From positions 1-64,000 of the forward strand of contig CAZSUN010000003.1 in NCBI GenBank assembly GCA_964610045.1: 64,000 nt of DNA, in the 5' to 3' direction. The notes under the pieces were generated by a model that was not told where the DNA came from, made no database searches, and was given only the letters and a program-made list of their open reading frames with translations. A program made the translations under genes and the position numbers. The DNA is from JACCYX01 sp964610045. Lineage in GTDB: Bacteria; Chloroflexota; Chloroflexia; Thermomicrobiales; UBA6265. Shown piece after piece: positions 26,111-35,709 of this stretch (position 1 is the stretch's first letter; every line of letters starts with the position of its first letter).

Positions 26111-27112
26111 CTACCAGTCGAGGCCATCCAGATGGTTGTGGCCGGAAAGCAGGCGAGCGATGTGGTCCAGCGCCGCTTCACGAATCTCAGGTTGGGGGTG
26201 ATGTGCGTAGAGTGCAAGCCCTCCCTGCATGTCGTAGAAGCGCAACCGCTCGCGCAGATGCTCGCGCTCGAACAACTCCGGATATGCGCCATGCAACCAT
26301 CCGGGGACCTCTGTCAGTGTGGTCTCGTCGAGCCCTCGTTGGTCGGGTGTGGGCGGGAACTCTCGCGCCTTCGCGCACCAGCGCAGGATGGTATCGAGCT
26401 CGACATCCGCTGGCTGAGCCAGCGCCTCCGCGAAGTCGATCAGACCGGTGACGCGTCCCTGGTCGACCATCACGTTGGATCCATGGAGGTCACCATGGAC
26501 GAGAACGTGTTCGTCGGCAGCGAATAACGCCAGCCGCTCCTGGACCCAATCAGCGACGTCGGTGAGTAGGCGCGAGTCATGGCCGTGCAATCTCCGGGCA
26601 TCCTCGACCTGCTGGAGCGCCGCTCCCACGACGGGTGGGTGGAAGACACGGTGCCCTGGCTTGCCGGCGAGCGCGTCGGCCAGCCAGGGTGGGAGCAGGC
26701 CAGCCGGGACCGGAACGCGATGAAGGGCGCGTAGCGCAAGGCCGAGGCTTTCGATCATCGCCTGGCGCGTGTGGAAATCTGCCGCCGGCCATACTTCGTA
26801 CAGGGTTTGGCCCGGCACGCGTTCGGAGACATACCACGGCCCGTCCGGGCCGTCGCCGTGGGCGATGTGCCGGGCGTGAGGGACCTCACTGCCGGCGAGC
26901 AGGTCGACGACGGTCGCCTCGTGGTGAAATGCGTCGCGGAACTGCCCGTTGCTGACTCGTACCACGAAGTCGTCGCCGACCCACGCGTGGCTGACCCAGC
27001 CGGCCTTTTCACGGAAGCGCCCGGTGGCTGGCAGACCAGCGGCCGCCAGCGCTCGCAACAGCGCCGGATCGGTCGCCGGCTGGTCGAGGCTCGGTGGAGA
27101 TTGATCGCCCAT
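26111..27112 (-). CDS. aminoglycoside-phosphotransferase-like kinase (APH family)
   Basis: 333 residues from the ATG at 27112; upstream in-frame sequence is not protein-like and the ribosome site is weak. VLVHGDLHGSNVMVD is the catalytic loop (catalytic Asp in HGDLH) and GLIDFAEA the Mg-binding DFG-equivalent. The N-terminal VSHAWVGDDFVVRVS is the nucleotide lobe. Such proteins phosphorylate small molecules such as aminoglycosides, choline or homoserine. Resistance should not be assumed from family alone. Confidence 0.9.
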   Translation of the reverse strand: MGDQSPPSLDQPATDPALLRALAAAGLPATGRFREKAGWVSHAWVGDDFVVRVSNGQFRDAFHHEATVVDLLAGSEVPHARHIAHGDGPDGPWYVSERVPGQTLYEVWPAADFHTRQAMIESLGLALRALHRVPVPAGLLPPWLADALAGKPGHRVFHPPVVGAALQQVEDARRLHGHDSRLLTDVADWVQERLALFAADEHVLVHGDLHGSNVMVDQGRVTGLIDFAEALAQPADVELDTILRWCAKAREFPPTPDQRGLDETTLTEVPGWLHGAYPELFEREHLRERLRFYDMQGGLALYAHHPQPEIREAALDHIARLLSGHNHLDGLDW

Positions 27113-27197
27113 GGACCGAGCGTAGCACACCGCACCACATCGGTTCACGAGGCGGATATCACCCACGGGGTATGCCGCTACGACGGTGATTGCACGG

Positions 27198-28115
27198 TCA
27201 GCGGGCAAACGCCTCGAACGGGTTGTCGTGGGTGAGCTGGCGGATGGTGGCGTCGTCGACCCCGGCATCGGACAGCAGCGGCAGGAATCGTTCCATCAGC
27301 GGGGTAAACGGTTTCGGGGTGCCACCGCCGGGTTGGGCGGGGTCGTACCAACCGCGGTCGTGACTGAGCAGCACGCGGTGACCGAGCCCCACCTCGAGCG
27401 CCGTGAGGACGAGATCGAGGAACCTCGGGTCGTCAGCCGGGTCGCCGATGCCGTCGTACTCGATCCACGCGCCACGACGGGCAAGCTCGTGGTGCAGCGC
27501 CAGGTCTGGCTCGACGTGGGCGTGGATCCAGACGAAGCGGTCCGGCGAGCCTCCCATCGCCTCGATGGTATCGAGTTGAAACCGCGCGACCTCGCCACGA
27601 AGTGTGTGACTGCCGATTGTCGCGCCGGTGGCGACCGATGCTCGGGCAGCCGCCCGTAACACCTTCGTCTCGGCGACGGTGAGGCCGTCGTCGGAAGCGC
27701 CGAGCTTGATCCAGCCCGCCCGCACGCCGGTTTCCTCCACCCCATCGGTCAGTTCCCGGATCATCCAGTCCCGCAGGTCATTCTGCGACGCATCCCGCAC
27801 CCAGGGCGGCAGCCACGGCTCGCGGTAGACCCCGGTCGGCACGGCCAGCGGCATCCCGGTCGCGTTGGAGACCGCCTTGAGGATATCGACCCGTCGGCCG
27901 ACCCCGATCGGTCCCGGCTCGACGATGGCGGTCACGCCGAGGGCGGCCGCGGCCTCGATCTCCGGCGCCATGAGTCGGATGACCTCGTCCGGGTCACCCT
28001 CGCCATAGCCAGGCTGGTTCCAGGTGCGGAGATCGACGAACACATGCTCGTGGGGCAGGATCATCCCGAGATCCTCGCGGGCAATTGACCCACGGGTGGT
28101 GACAAGACAGCGCAT
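27198..28115 (-). CDS. phosphotriesterase-family metal-dependent hydrolase
   Basis: 305 residues from the ATG at 28115 (GGAG 10 nt upstream; ATGs at 28121 and 28124 are close alternatives). HEH at residues 22-24 gives the first metal-ligand pair. A Lys in GWIKLGAS is the candidate carboxylated bridge, GSHT and WIHAHVEPD supply the next His residues, and LLSHDRG the final Asp. This is the full PTE/PHP-like TIM-barrel set (Pfam PTE). Most such proteins are lactonases or esterases; organophosphate activity is usually a side activity. It is divergent from the YihY gene. Confidence 0.93.
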   Translation of the reverse strand: MRCLVTTRGSIAREDLGMILPHEHVFVDLRTWNQPGYGEGDPDEVIRLMAPEIEAAAALGVTAIVEPGPIGVGRRVDILKAVSNATGMPLAVPTGVYREPWLPPWVRDASQNDLRDWMIRELTDGVEETGVRAGWIKLGASDDGLTVAETKVLRAAARASVATGATIGSHTLRGEVARFQLDTIEAMGGSPDRFVWIHAHVEPDLALHHELARRGAWIEYDGIGDPADDPRFLDLVLTALEVGLGHRVLLSHDRGWYDPAQPGGGTPKPFTPLMERFLPLLSDAGVDDATIRQLTHDNPFEAFAR

Positions 28116-28241
28116 GGACATCATTCTCCGGTGACACGGCACGCACGATACGGGCCACGACCCCATGCTAGCATCGCCTGAACGGCGGGCGAATCGCTCC
28201 AGCACACTGCCTGGCACTCCACCTGGCCGGGAAAGGGCCCC

Positions 28242-29141
28242 ATGAAACTTCCGGGATTCCTCTACAAGGGGCCGATCGGCATCGCGACGCGCTCGGTCGA
28301 AAACTACATCCGGCACGACATGATGACCTACGCATCGTCGCTGGCCTACACCCTGTTGTTCGCCCTGTTTCCGTTCCTGATCTTCCTGATGGCGCTCGTC
28401 AGTTTCCTGAACGTGCCCGAGTTCTTCGACTGGCTGCTGGAACAGGCGGAACGGGCGTTGCCCGACGCCGTGTATGACACCTTCGCCATGATCCTCGACC
28501 AGGTACGCCAGCCGCAGGGCGGACTCCTTTCGATCGGGGTGATCATCGCGATCTGGACGGCATCGTCGGGCTTCCGGGCGATCATCAAGGCGATGAACGT
28601 TGCCTATGGAGTCAAGGAAACCCGCCCCATGTGGGCGACATTTCCCCTCTCGATCGCCTACACCATTGCGCTGGGGGTGTTGATGGTTGTCAGCGGCGCC
28701 CTCGCCCTGTTGAGTCCGGACCGGTTCGAATGGCTGGCCGCTCATATCGACATCAGCGATACCGTCGTCACCGTCTGGGGATGGCTGCGATTCCCCGTGC
28801 TGGTGCTGATCCTTATCCTCGTCGCGGCAATCGTCTACCACGTCACCCCGAACATCAAACAACCCTTCCGTTTCCTGTCTCCCGGGGCGATCTTCGCGGT
28901 CCTGGTCTGGATTGTCGGATCGCAGGTGTTCTCGATCTACATTGAGAACTTCGGGAATTACAGCGCCACCTATGGCAGCCTGGCCGGCGCGATCATTTTC
29001 CTGAGCTACATCTTCCTCTCCTGTTCGGTGCTTTTACTGGGCGGCGAGATCAATGCCGAAGTGGCACGCGCCCGCAAGGCGAAGCAGGAAACCACCTCCC
29101 CACCCGGCCTTTCCAGCGGCCCGGAGTCCCCGGTCACCTGA
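28242..29141 (+). CDS. YihY/BrkB-family membrane protein (copy 1)
   Basis: 299 residues with about six transmembrane segments. Family features: DMMTYASSLAYTLLFALFPFLIFLMAL at the first helix, YHVTPNIKQPFRFLSPGA before the fifth, and NFGNYSATYGSLAGAI...LLLGGEINAE at the end, matching the YihY/virulence-factor BrkB family. The function is poorly known and the protein is not a ribonuclease despite an old name. It is followed at 61 bp by a paralog of the same length. Confidence 0.92.
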   Translation: MKLPGFLYKGPIGIATRSVENYIRHDMMTYASSLAYTLLFALFPFLIFLMALVSFLNVPEFFDWLLEQAERALPDAVYDTFAMILDQVRQPQGGLLSIGVIIAIWTASSGFRAIIKAMNVAYGVKETRPMWATFPLSIAYTIALGVLMVVSGALALLSPDRFEWLAAHIDISDTVVTVWGWLRFPVLVLILILVAAIVYHVTPNIKQPFRFLSPGAIFAVLVWIVGSQVFSIYIENFGNYSATYGSLAGAIIFLSYIFLSCSVLLLGGEINAEVARARKAKQETTSPPGLSSGPESPVT

Positions 29142-29202
29142 CGAGACTGTGCCAGAATGGTCGTTTCCGCGACAGTTGCGGCACATATCGAAGGGGTGGG
29201 AC

Positions 29203-30102
29203 ATGCGGATTCCGGGTTTGGGCGAAGTCTCCCCGATCGGCCTCGGCAGGAATGCGGCGAAGAACTTCATGGGCCATGACATGACGACCTATGCCGCCGC
29301 CTTGTCGTACGCCATCCTCTTCGCGTTGTTTCCGTTTCTCCTCTTCCTGATCTCTCTGCTGAGCGTGCTCAACCTGCAGGGCTTCTTCGACTGGATGCTG
29401 GAGCAGGCAGAGTCGACGTTTCCCGCGGACGCCTACCAGCGGTTCTCGGACATCGTCGACCAACTCCAGAGTCAACGGCGTGGCGGCCTGCTGTCGATCG
29501 GCGTGATCGTCGCCATCTGGGCCGCCTCTGGCGGCGTCCGCGCCCTGATGAATGCCCTCAACGTCACCTACGATGTCGAGGAAACGCGACCGGTGGTGAA
29601 GCGATACGGGCTGTCGTTGCTGTACACCATCGGCATCGCGGCATTGATGATCGTGGCAACGGCCTTGATGCTGCTGGGGCCGGACTGGTTCGAGTGGGTG
29701 GCCGACCAGGTAGGCATGGGACAGGTCGTGGTCACGCTCTGGACCATCCTGCGCTTCCCGGTCCTGATCGGGATCCTGATGGTCGTCAGCGCCCTCGTTT
29801 ATTATGTCGGCCCCAATGTCGACCAGCCGTTCCGGATCATTTCACCGGGTGCGGTCGTGGCAGTCCTCGTCTGGCTGGTCGCCTCGATCGGATTCTCGAT
29901 CTATGTCTCGAACTTTGGGAACTACAACGCCACCTACGGCAGTCTCGGCGGCGTGATCGTCCTGTTGCTGTACTTCTATCTCTCATGCGCGGTACTGTTG
30001 TTCGGCGCCGAGATCAACGCCGAGTTCCACCGCCAGACAATCGGCGAACCGGAACCCGCCGCTGGCAACGACGAGGGTCAGGAGGACAACATGGCATCCT
30101 GA
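29203..30102 (+). CDS. YihY/BrkB-family membrane protein (copy 2)
   Basis: 299 residues from the ATG at 29203 (AAGGGG upstream). It aligns end to end with the previous gene (DMTTYAAALSYAILFALFPFLLF, NFGNYNATYGSLGGVI, LLFGAEINAE), differing mainly in the loops and in an acidic, hydrophilic tail. The pair is clearly a tandem duplication; whether the two form a heteromer is unknown. Confidence 0.92.
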   Translation: MRIPGLGEVSPIGLGRNAAKNFMGHDMTTYAAALSYAILFALFPFLLFLISLLSVLNLQGFFDWMLEQAESTFPADAYQRFSDIVDQLQSQRRGGLLSIGVIVAIWAASGGVRALMNALNVTYDVEETRPVVKRYGLSLLYTIGIAALMIVATALMLLGPDWFEWVADQVGMGQVVVTLWTILRFPVLIGILMVVSALVYYVGPNVDQPFRIISPGAVVAVLVWLVASIGFSIYVSNFGNYNATYGSLGGVIVLLLYFYLSCAVLLFGAEINAEFHRQTIGEPEPAAGNDEGQEDNMAS

Positions 30103-30303
30103 CGGAACGCGCGCGGCCATCAGTGCGGCAACTGGCCGATGCGTGGAACCGCCGCGAGTGCGGCAACGTCTCTCCATCAGCACTCCTGTACCACACGGGA
30201 CGCCGATCCGTGCGAAGATCCGGGACACGCGATGTCCCGCACGGTATTCCGTGAATCCACCGGCAGTGGGAACGCTCAGGGCAGTTTCAGCAAGGGTGAG
30301 ATC

Positions 30304-31980
30304 ATGATGAAGACACGCGCCGTATCACCGGAATCCTCGATCGCCAGCCCAGTGCGGACGGCAGGCGCCCTGACCCGGCTGCTGCTGCCATTCCTGATGC
30401 TGGCGGGCATGCTGGTCAGCGTGCTGCCAACCCCGGCGACGGCGCAGGGGGAGACGATCCCGGAAAACGTGTTGGCGGCTTCGGTCCGGATTTCCACGTA
30501 CTTCCTGGTGACGCCAGACAACGGTGACGATCCGTTCCTGTGCACGCTCAGCCGAAACGAACCACTCGAATGGTCGGTCGGCAGCGGCACCATCATCACC
30601 CCCGACGGCTACGTGCTGACCAACCACCACGTGACCGACAACGGCCGCGTGCCGCGCATCGCCCGCGACTACTGCGAGGAGCAGGCGCCGGGCGGCGATG
30701 CGGTGGTCAGCTTCACCCAGGTTGCCTGGCTGCCGGACAAGCGCGGCATCCCTGAAACCCCGTACTGGACCGAGCTGGCCCACGACACGTCAATGGAAGA
30801 AGACCTCGCGATCATCAAGCTCACCGCCCACCTCGACGGTGACGATGTCGAGGACGACCTGCCGACGGTCGAGTTCGGCGACTCGGACTCCCTGCGCGAG
30901 CCTGAATCGCTGTTCATCATTGGCTACCCTGCCAACGCCGGCACCAGCCGCCGCGTCAGTGAAGGCATCTTCAGCGGCTGGGGCGACAACGGCTACGGCG
31001 TGGAGTGGATCTACACCGACGCCACCATCTCCGGTGGCAACTCCGGCGGCACGGCCGTGAACGGCGATGGCCTGTTCATGGGAGTTCCGACCCAGGCCAC
31101 CTTCAGCGACTGCCGCCCCGGCGACACCAACAACGACGGCGTGATCGACGAGGAAGACCAGGGCTGCATCGGCCTCGGCGGCAACTACGGCATCCTGATC
31201 CCAAGCAACATCGCCCGCGAATTCGTGGAAGACTCGCTCGACATCGAGATTCCCGTCGTGGTGCCGGAAGGCAGCGATCAGCCGGAACCGACTGACGAAC
31301 CAGACAACGGCGGCGATGACGATGGCGCCATGTTCGGCGATATCGAGTTCAACGCCTACGACGCGAACGGCGACCCGCTCGACGAGTTCAACAATGTCGT
31401 AACCCTCGAAGGGTGTTTCGAGAACCTTGGCCTGGAAGACGGCGACGAGGGCACCTCGACCTGGGAGCGGGACGGCGACGAAATCCTGACCAGCGAGTTC
31501 GAATGGGATGACGCCTGGAACCCGGTCGCCTGTGCCTCGATCTGGGTAGAGGATGGTGTCCTCGATCCCGGCATCTACACCGTGACCCTTGAAGCCAACG
31601 GCGAGTCGGTGACCAGCGACGAAGTGGAAATCACCGCCGACGAGGATTCGCAGGCCGAGATCGAGATCAAAGCCCGCAACGCCGATGGCGACCGCGAGTC
31701 GCCGGACAGCGATGGGGTCCTTGCCGGCGAATTCGACATCATCTACGTCAATGTCTCGTTCGCCGATATGGACGAGGATGCGATCTGGCAGGTTGAGCTG
31801 TATCTCGACGGCGATCTGCTCGACAGCACCGCGCCGGAGCCGTGGGCCGGCGAGGCGGAAGGCAGCGAGTCCGTCCGCTTCCGCGCCGAGGACGACATCT
31901 TCGAAGAGGGAGACTACGAGGTCCTCTTCGTGGTCGATGACGAAACGGTCAGCAGCGTGGAGTTCACGATCGAAGGGTAG
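30304..31980 (+). CDS. secreted trypsin-like serine protease with C-terminal beta domains
   Basis: 558 residues, ATG preceded by AAGGGTGAG. Residues 1-48 are a signal peptide (LLLPFLMLAGMLVSVLP, cut near ATAQ). The protease domain (about 60-320) has His109 in TNHHVTD, Asp167 in EEDLAIIKL and Ser247 in GGNSGG, the chymotrypsin-fold triad. At about 274-286 the loop DTNNDGVIDEED is an EF-hand/dockerin-like calcium site inserted between the Ser strand and the last strand (GGNYGILIPS). An acidic proline-rich linker (QPEPTDEPDNGGDD) leads to two Ig-like beta domains. It acts outside the cell; the substrate is unknown. Confidence 0.9.
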   Translation: MMKTRAVSPESSIASPVRTAGALTRLLLPFLMLAGMLVSVLPTPATAQGETIPENVLAASVRISTYFLVTPDNGDDPFLCTLSRNEPLEWSVGSGTIITPDGYVLTNHHVTDNGRVPRIARDYCEEQAPGGDAVVSFTQVAWLPDKRGIPETPYWTELAHDTSMEEDLAIIKLTAHLDGDDVEDDLPTVEFGDSDSLREPESLFIIGYPANAGTSRRVSEGIFSGWGDNGYGVEWIYTDATISGGNSGGTAVNGDGLFMGVPTQATFSDCRPGDTNNDGVIDEEDQGCIGLGGNYGILIPSNIAREFVEDSLDIEIPVVVPEGSDQPEPTDEPDNGGDDDGAMFGDIEFNAYDANGDPLDEFNNVVTLEGCFENLGLEDGDEGTSTWERDGDEILTSEFEWDDAWNPVACASIWVEDGVLDPGIYTVTLEANGESVTSDEVEITADEDSQAEIEIKARNADGDRESPDSDGVLAGEFDIIYVNVSFADMDEDAIWQVELYLDGDLLDSTAPEPWAGEAEGSESVRFRAEDDIFEEGDYEVLFVVDDETVSSVEFTIEG

Positions 31981-32072
31981 CCTCCCCGTTCCGGCGGACT
32001 GCTGGGGAAGATCCCGGACAGGAACCTGGACCCGAGGGCTACCCCTGCACACGACTGAATACCGGCCAACGG

Positions 32073-32115
32073 AACGAAACGAGGGACGCCATCTGCTGGC
32101 GTCCCTCGTTTCGTT
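32073..32115. terminator. bidirectional terminator, perfect 18-bp stem
   Basis: AACGAAACGAGGGACGCC (32073-32090) and its exact complement (32098-32115) with a 7-nt loop, between the convergent protease and SDR genes. There is no long T-run, but stem position and strength make a shared terminator the simplest reading. Confidence 0.8.
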
Positions 32116-32235
32116 GATCTCCCGCCGAACCGGATTCTGCCTTCGCGGTTCACCGTTCGATCCCCGGCGACACGACGCGATGCGTCGTGTCACCGTCCCG
32201 TCACAAATCGTCAGTGTTCGTGTGTGGATGAGGCG

Positions 32236-32997
32236 TTACCCGACGGTGAACCCACCGTCGACGGCGATCGCCTGGCCGGTCACGAAACTCGATGCGTCCG
32301 ACGCGAGCCAGAGCACGGCATCGGCAATCTCGAACGGTTCGCCCAGGCGGCCAACCGGCTCCATCGCCATCAGCACGCCTTCCATCGCCGGGTTCATCTC
32401 GACCACCCGGTCGATCATCGCTGTCCGGATCACGCCCGGGCATACCGCGTTGACGCGGACGCCCTGAGTCGCGAGGTCGAGCGCGGCCGTCTTCGTGAGG
32501 CCAACCACGCCATGCTTGCTGGCGACGTAGGGCGCGCTGCCCTGGAACCCAACCAGGCCCGCAACCGACGCGCAGTTGATGATGGAACCGCCACCCGCAG
32601 CGAGCATCGCCGGGATTTCAGCCTTCATGCACTGCCAGACCCCGGTCAGGTTGACCGCGATCACCTTGTCCCAGGTGGCAGCCGATTCAAGATGGGTCGG
32701 GGCCGACTCGCCCTCGATCCCGGCATTGTTGAAGGCGATATCCAACCGTCCCCATGTGGCGATGGCCGCATCGACCATGGCCTGGACCTCGTCCATTAAG
32801 GTCACGTCGGCACGGGCAAACAGCGCCTCGCCACCAGCATCCTCGATCAGGCGCACCGTTTCCGGGCCACCGGATTCGTCACGGTCATTGACCACCACCC
32901 GTGCCCCGGCGGCTGCGAACGCCTGGGCGGTCGCCCGGCCGATTCCGCTCCCGGCGCCTGTCACGATCGCCACCTTGCCCTCGAATTCCCGTTCCAT
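32236..32997 (-). CDS. short-chain dehydrogenase/reductase (SDR)
   Basis: 253 residues from the ATG at 32997 (AAGGAGG upstream). TGAGSGIG at 13-20 is the cofactor loop, and an Asp after VVVND favours NAD over NADP. NNAG follows. The catalytic set is Ser in NCASVAG, Tyr157 and Lys161 in PYVASK. The C-terminal SSFVTGQAIAVDGGFT completes a classical SDR of standard length. Substrate unknown. Confidence 0.95.
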   Translation of the reverse strand: MEREFEGKVAIVTGAGSGIGRATAQAFAAAGARVVVNDRDESGGPETVRLIEDAGGEALFARADVTLMDEVQAMVDAAIATWGRLDIAFNNAGIEGESAPTHLESAATWDKVIAVNLTGVWQCMKAEIPAMLAAGGGSIINCASVAGLVGFQGSAPYVASKHGVVGLTKTAALDLATQGVRVNAVCPGVIRTAMIDRVVEMNPAMEGVLMAMEPVGRLGEPFEIADAVLWLASDASSFVTGQAIAVDGGFTVG

Positions 32998-33295
32998 CTC
33001 GGCCTCCTTGCCGGCAGAATCCATTTCCTTCTGCCAGTACGATAGGGGGATGGACGTCACAACCGCGCCACCGTCGACAGCGGCAGCGTTACAGAAACAG
33101 ATCAACCGTCATGCCCAGGGCGGAAACCGATACGTACGCCCAGATCGATATCGTGCGCCGCTGCCGTGCCAGCGACGTGCCCGCGCCGGTGAATGCGGCG
33201 TACCATTCCCGAAGGTACATCACGGCGATCCGCGTTCCCGGCGCGGCAATCCGACCGAACCGGCATCGCCCCACGAACACCCCTGGAGGTGAACC

Positions 33296-34462
33296 ATGAA
33301 TATCCCGGAGCATGGCCATTCCCCGCCGCTTTCGGTCCTTGTCCCGCTCGACGGCTCGCCCCACGCAACCATTGCCATCGAGGCAGCCAAACGCCTCCAG
33401 CCCGGGCGCATCGTCCTCCTCCAGGTCGTCACCCAGGTAGACCTCCTGGTCCCGGTCATGATCCTGGATGGAGATGACGAGCAGGCGCGGGAGGTTCGCG
33501 ACGCACTCGAGGCCCAGGCTGCCCCGCTCCAGGCCGCCGGACACACGGTCGATGTGCTCGTCCGTGGAGGCGATCCTGCCTCGGTCATTGTCGAAGAGGC
33601 GAAGGCGTGCAACCTCGTCGTCATGACCACCCGGGGGCGTGGCGCTGCCGGCCGCCTCATCTTCGGCAGCGTTGCCGACCGCGTCAGCCGCTCCAGCGAG
33701 ACCCCGGTCATGCTGATCCGGGCGAACGCCGGGCACGATATCGTGCCAACCCGCATAGTCGTCCCGCTCGACGGCTCTCCCACTGCCGAACAGGCGATCC
33801 CGGTCGCCACCCGTCTCGCCGCAGCTGTCGGCTGTCCGATCGCGTTGGTGCGCGCGATCGATCTCGACGATGTCCGCGCCACCATCCGCATCCAGCGCGC
33901 GGCCGGCCAGGGAGACGAGTCGTACGATGCCGCTCGTGCCGCTACCGGGGAAATCGCCCGGCTCCAGCTTGAAGCCCACCGCTCGCGATTGGTCGCCAGC
34001 GGGTACGATACCGGCATCGTGGTGCTCGACAGCACCCCGTCGTTCGCGTTGCTCAACGAGATCGGCGAAACCGACCTTGTGGTCATGAGTTCGCATGGGC
34101 GAAGCGGGTATCGTCGCTGGTTGATCGGCAGTGTCGCGGAAAAGCTGGTACGCGAAGCGAAGTCGCCGGTGGTCCTCGTGCCCACCCGCGCCGATGCCTC
34201 GATCGCAGCCAACCCGCAGGAAAGGAACGAGGGAATCGATATGAGCGACAACACCACGGAACACGGCGAGCGCAACATGCTCGAACTGCTGCACCAGGAG
34301 CAGTACACGCCGGAAGAGGTTGCCTATGTGTTCGGAATGGATATCGATATCATCCTGCAGGCAGCCCACCGGCACGAGCTTCCCGCAGTCTTCATCGGTC
34401 ACGATGTCGCGACCATCAAGCGGTCCGACCTGCTGCACTGGATGGAACAACGCACGCGGTAA
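33296..34462 (+). CDS. universal stress protein with two Usp domains fused to a C-terminal HTH domain
   Basis: 388 residues; excellent ribosome site GGAGGTGA before the ATG. Residues about 8-145 and 155-300 are two Usp domains, each ending in the ATP-binding motif (TTRGRGAAGRLIFGSVADRV and SSHGRSGYRRWLIGSVAEKL). Residues about 316-388 form a separate small domain with YTPEEVAYVFGMDIDIILQA...IKRSDLLHWME, resembling an excisionase/MerR-type helix-turn-helix. The join (around 34225-34240) contains AAAGGAACGAGGGAATCGAT right before an ATG at 34241, as a real ribosome site would, so the 73-residue HTH part may also be made separately. Paired with the next Usp gene. Confidence 0.9.
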   Translation: MNIPEHGHSPPLSVLVPLDGSPHATIAIEAAKRLQPGRIVLLQVVTQVDLLVPVMILDGDDEQAREVRDALEAQAAPLQAAGHTVDVLVRGGDPASVIVEEAKACNLVVMTTRGRGAAGRLIFGSVADRVSRSSETPVMLIRANAGHDIVPTRIVVPLDGSPTAEQAIPVATRLAAAVGCPIALVRAIDLDDVRATIRIQRAAGQGDESYDAARAATGEIARLQLEAHRSRLVASGYDTGIVVLDSTPSFALLNEIGETDLVVMSSHGRSGYRRWLIGSVAEKLVREAKSPVVLVPTRADASIAANPQERNEGIDMSDNTTEHGERNMLELLHQEQYTPEEVAYVFGMDIDIILQAAHRHELPAVFIGHDVATIKRSDLLHWMEQRTR

Positions 34463-34491
34463 CCACTGACACGCGCTTGTGATACCGGGAC

Positions 34492-34522
34492 GCGGGGCGT
34501 CGATCCAATCGAGACGCCCCGC
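34492..34522. terminator. hairpin between the two universal stress genes
   Basis: GCGGGGCGTC (34492-34501) pairs with GACGCCCCGC (34513-34522) around an 11-nt loop, 30 nt after the fusion gene's stop. No T-run; it may attenuate read-through into the second gene. Confidence 0.6.
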
Positions 34523-34637
34523 CTGCCATCATCAGGGTAGAGGCGGCAGGGATTCTGCCCGGATTCCCCCAGTTGCCGTCTCCCAGCGGCAGTCCTGTCC
34601 TCATGAATCGAGGACACATGCCAGGGAGATTCGATCG

Positions 34638-35582
34638 ATGCCCACACTGCCTGACACCAAACCCTACTCCCCCAACCACATCATGATCCCGGTCGACGGG
34701 ACGCCCCTGACCCGGACCGCCATCGCGGCGGCACTAGCCGTTGTGCCTGCACCAGGCTCATTGACGCTGCTGCATGTGGTGGACCGTCACGGACTGGCCG
34801 GCGAGGCATCGCTGGAATCCGTCGACACGCTCGCGGTCGACCTGCGTTCGCGCCTGCCATCGACCAGGATCGACACACGCCTCGCACAAGGCGATCCCAC
34901 AACCGAGATCCTCGACACGGCCACAGCCATCCACCCCGACCTGATCGTGATGGCGACCAGGGAGCACCTGGCGCCGTCGACTCCACCGGAGGCGACCGTC
35001 AGTGCCCAGGTGGCGCAGGCGACCTCGCTCCCGGTGCTGGTGGCGCATGCCAATGCCGACGGCTGGCATCCACAGCGGATCCTGACTCCGCTGGACGGTT
35101 CACTCCGGTCGCTGCAGGCGCTGCCGATCGCGGCTGGCCTCGCCAATCGCCTCGCGACGTCCGTGCACCTGGTGGCGGTGATCGATCCGGAAGCCACGCT
35201 GCCGCCAGCGTATGCGTGGTCGTGCCCCGAATGCGATCCCGACCTGCAGGATGCCCTGGCCTACCTGCAATGCCAGGCGAATGACCTGCTCAACCAGGCT
35301 GAGCGGAGCCTGCGGGCCGCCGGTGTGACCGTGACATCGGACCTGCTCCTGGGCAAAACCGTGCCCGTCCTGATCGAAGCCATCCAGCCGGGCGATGTGG
35401 TGGTGATGACGACACGAGGCGCGGGTCATCGTGCGGGCAGCCATGTCGGCAGCGTTGCCTCCCGCCTATTGCGGGAGTCTCCCGCACCGGTGATGGTCTT
35501 CCACCCACGCATCGAGTCGACGGTGATTCACACGACCTTCGAAACGGGTGTATCGCCGGTGTACCAACCTGGAAATCGGTGA
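34638..35582 (+). CDS. tandem-domain universal stress protein
   Basis: 314 residues from the ATG at 34638 (AGGGAGA upstream). There are two Usp domains. The second ends TTRGAGHRAGSHVGSVASRLL, which keeps the GxxxGSV part of the nucleotide loop; in the first the equivalent stretch (ATREHLAPSTPPEATVSAQV) lacks the glycines, so only one nucleotide site seems intact. A WSCPECD segment adds two cysteines. Cytoplasmic stress protein; partner or hetero-oligomer with the previous gene is plausible. Confidence 0.9.
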   Translation: MPTLPDTKPYSPNHIMIPVDGTPLTRTAIAAALAVVPAPGSLTLLHVVDRHGLAGEASLESVDTLAVDLRSRLPSTRIDTRLAQGDPTTEILDTATAIHPDLIVMATREHLAPSTPPEATVSAQVAQATSLPVLVAHANADGWHPQRILTPLDGSLRSLQALPIAAGLANRLATSVHLVAVIDPEATLPPAYAWSCPECDPDLQDALAYLQCQANDLLNQAERSLRAAGVTVTSDLLLGKTVPVLIEAIQPGDVVVMTTRGAGHRAGSHVGSVASRLLRESPAPVMVFHPRIESTVIHTTFETGVSPVYQPGNR

Positions 35583-35709
35583 GCCAATTCGGATTGGGCG
35601 CACGCCGTTGGCAGGATCCTACCCGCGCTGGCTCACAGGGGAAGGTGATCACCCGTAGCCGAGGACCATCGCGTGGTTCCGCCTCTCGTGTCGAGGGCTC
35701 AGATGAGTA

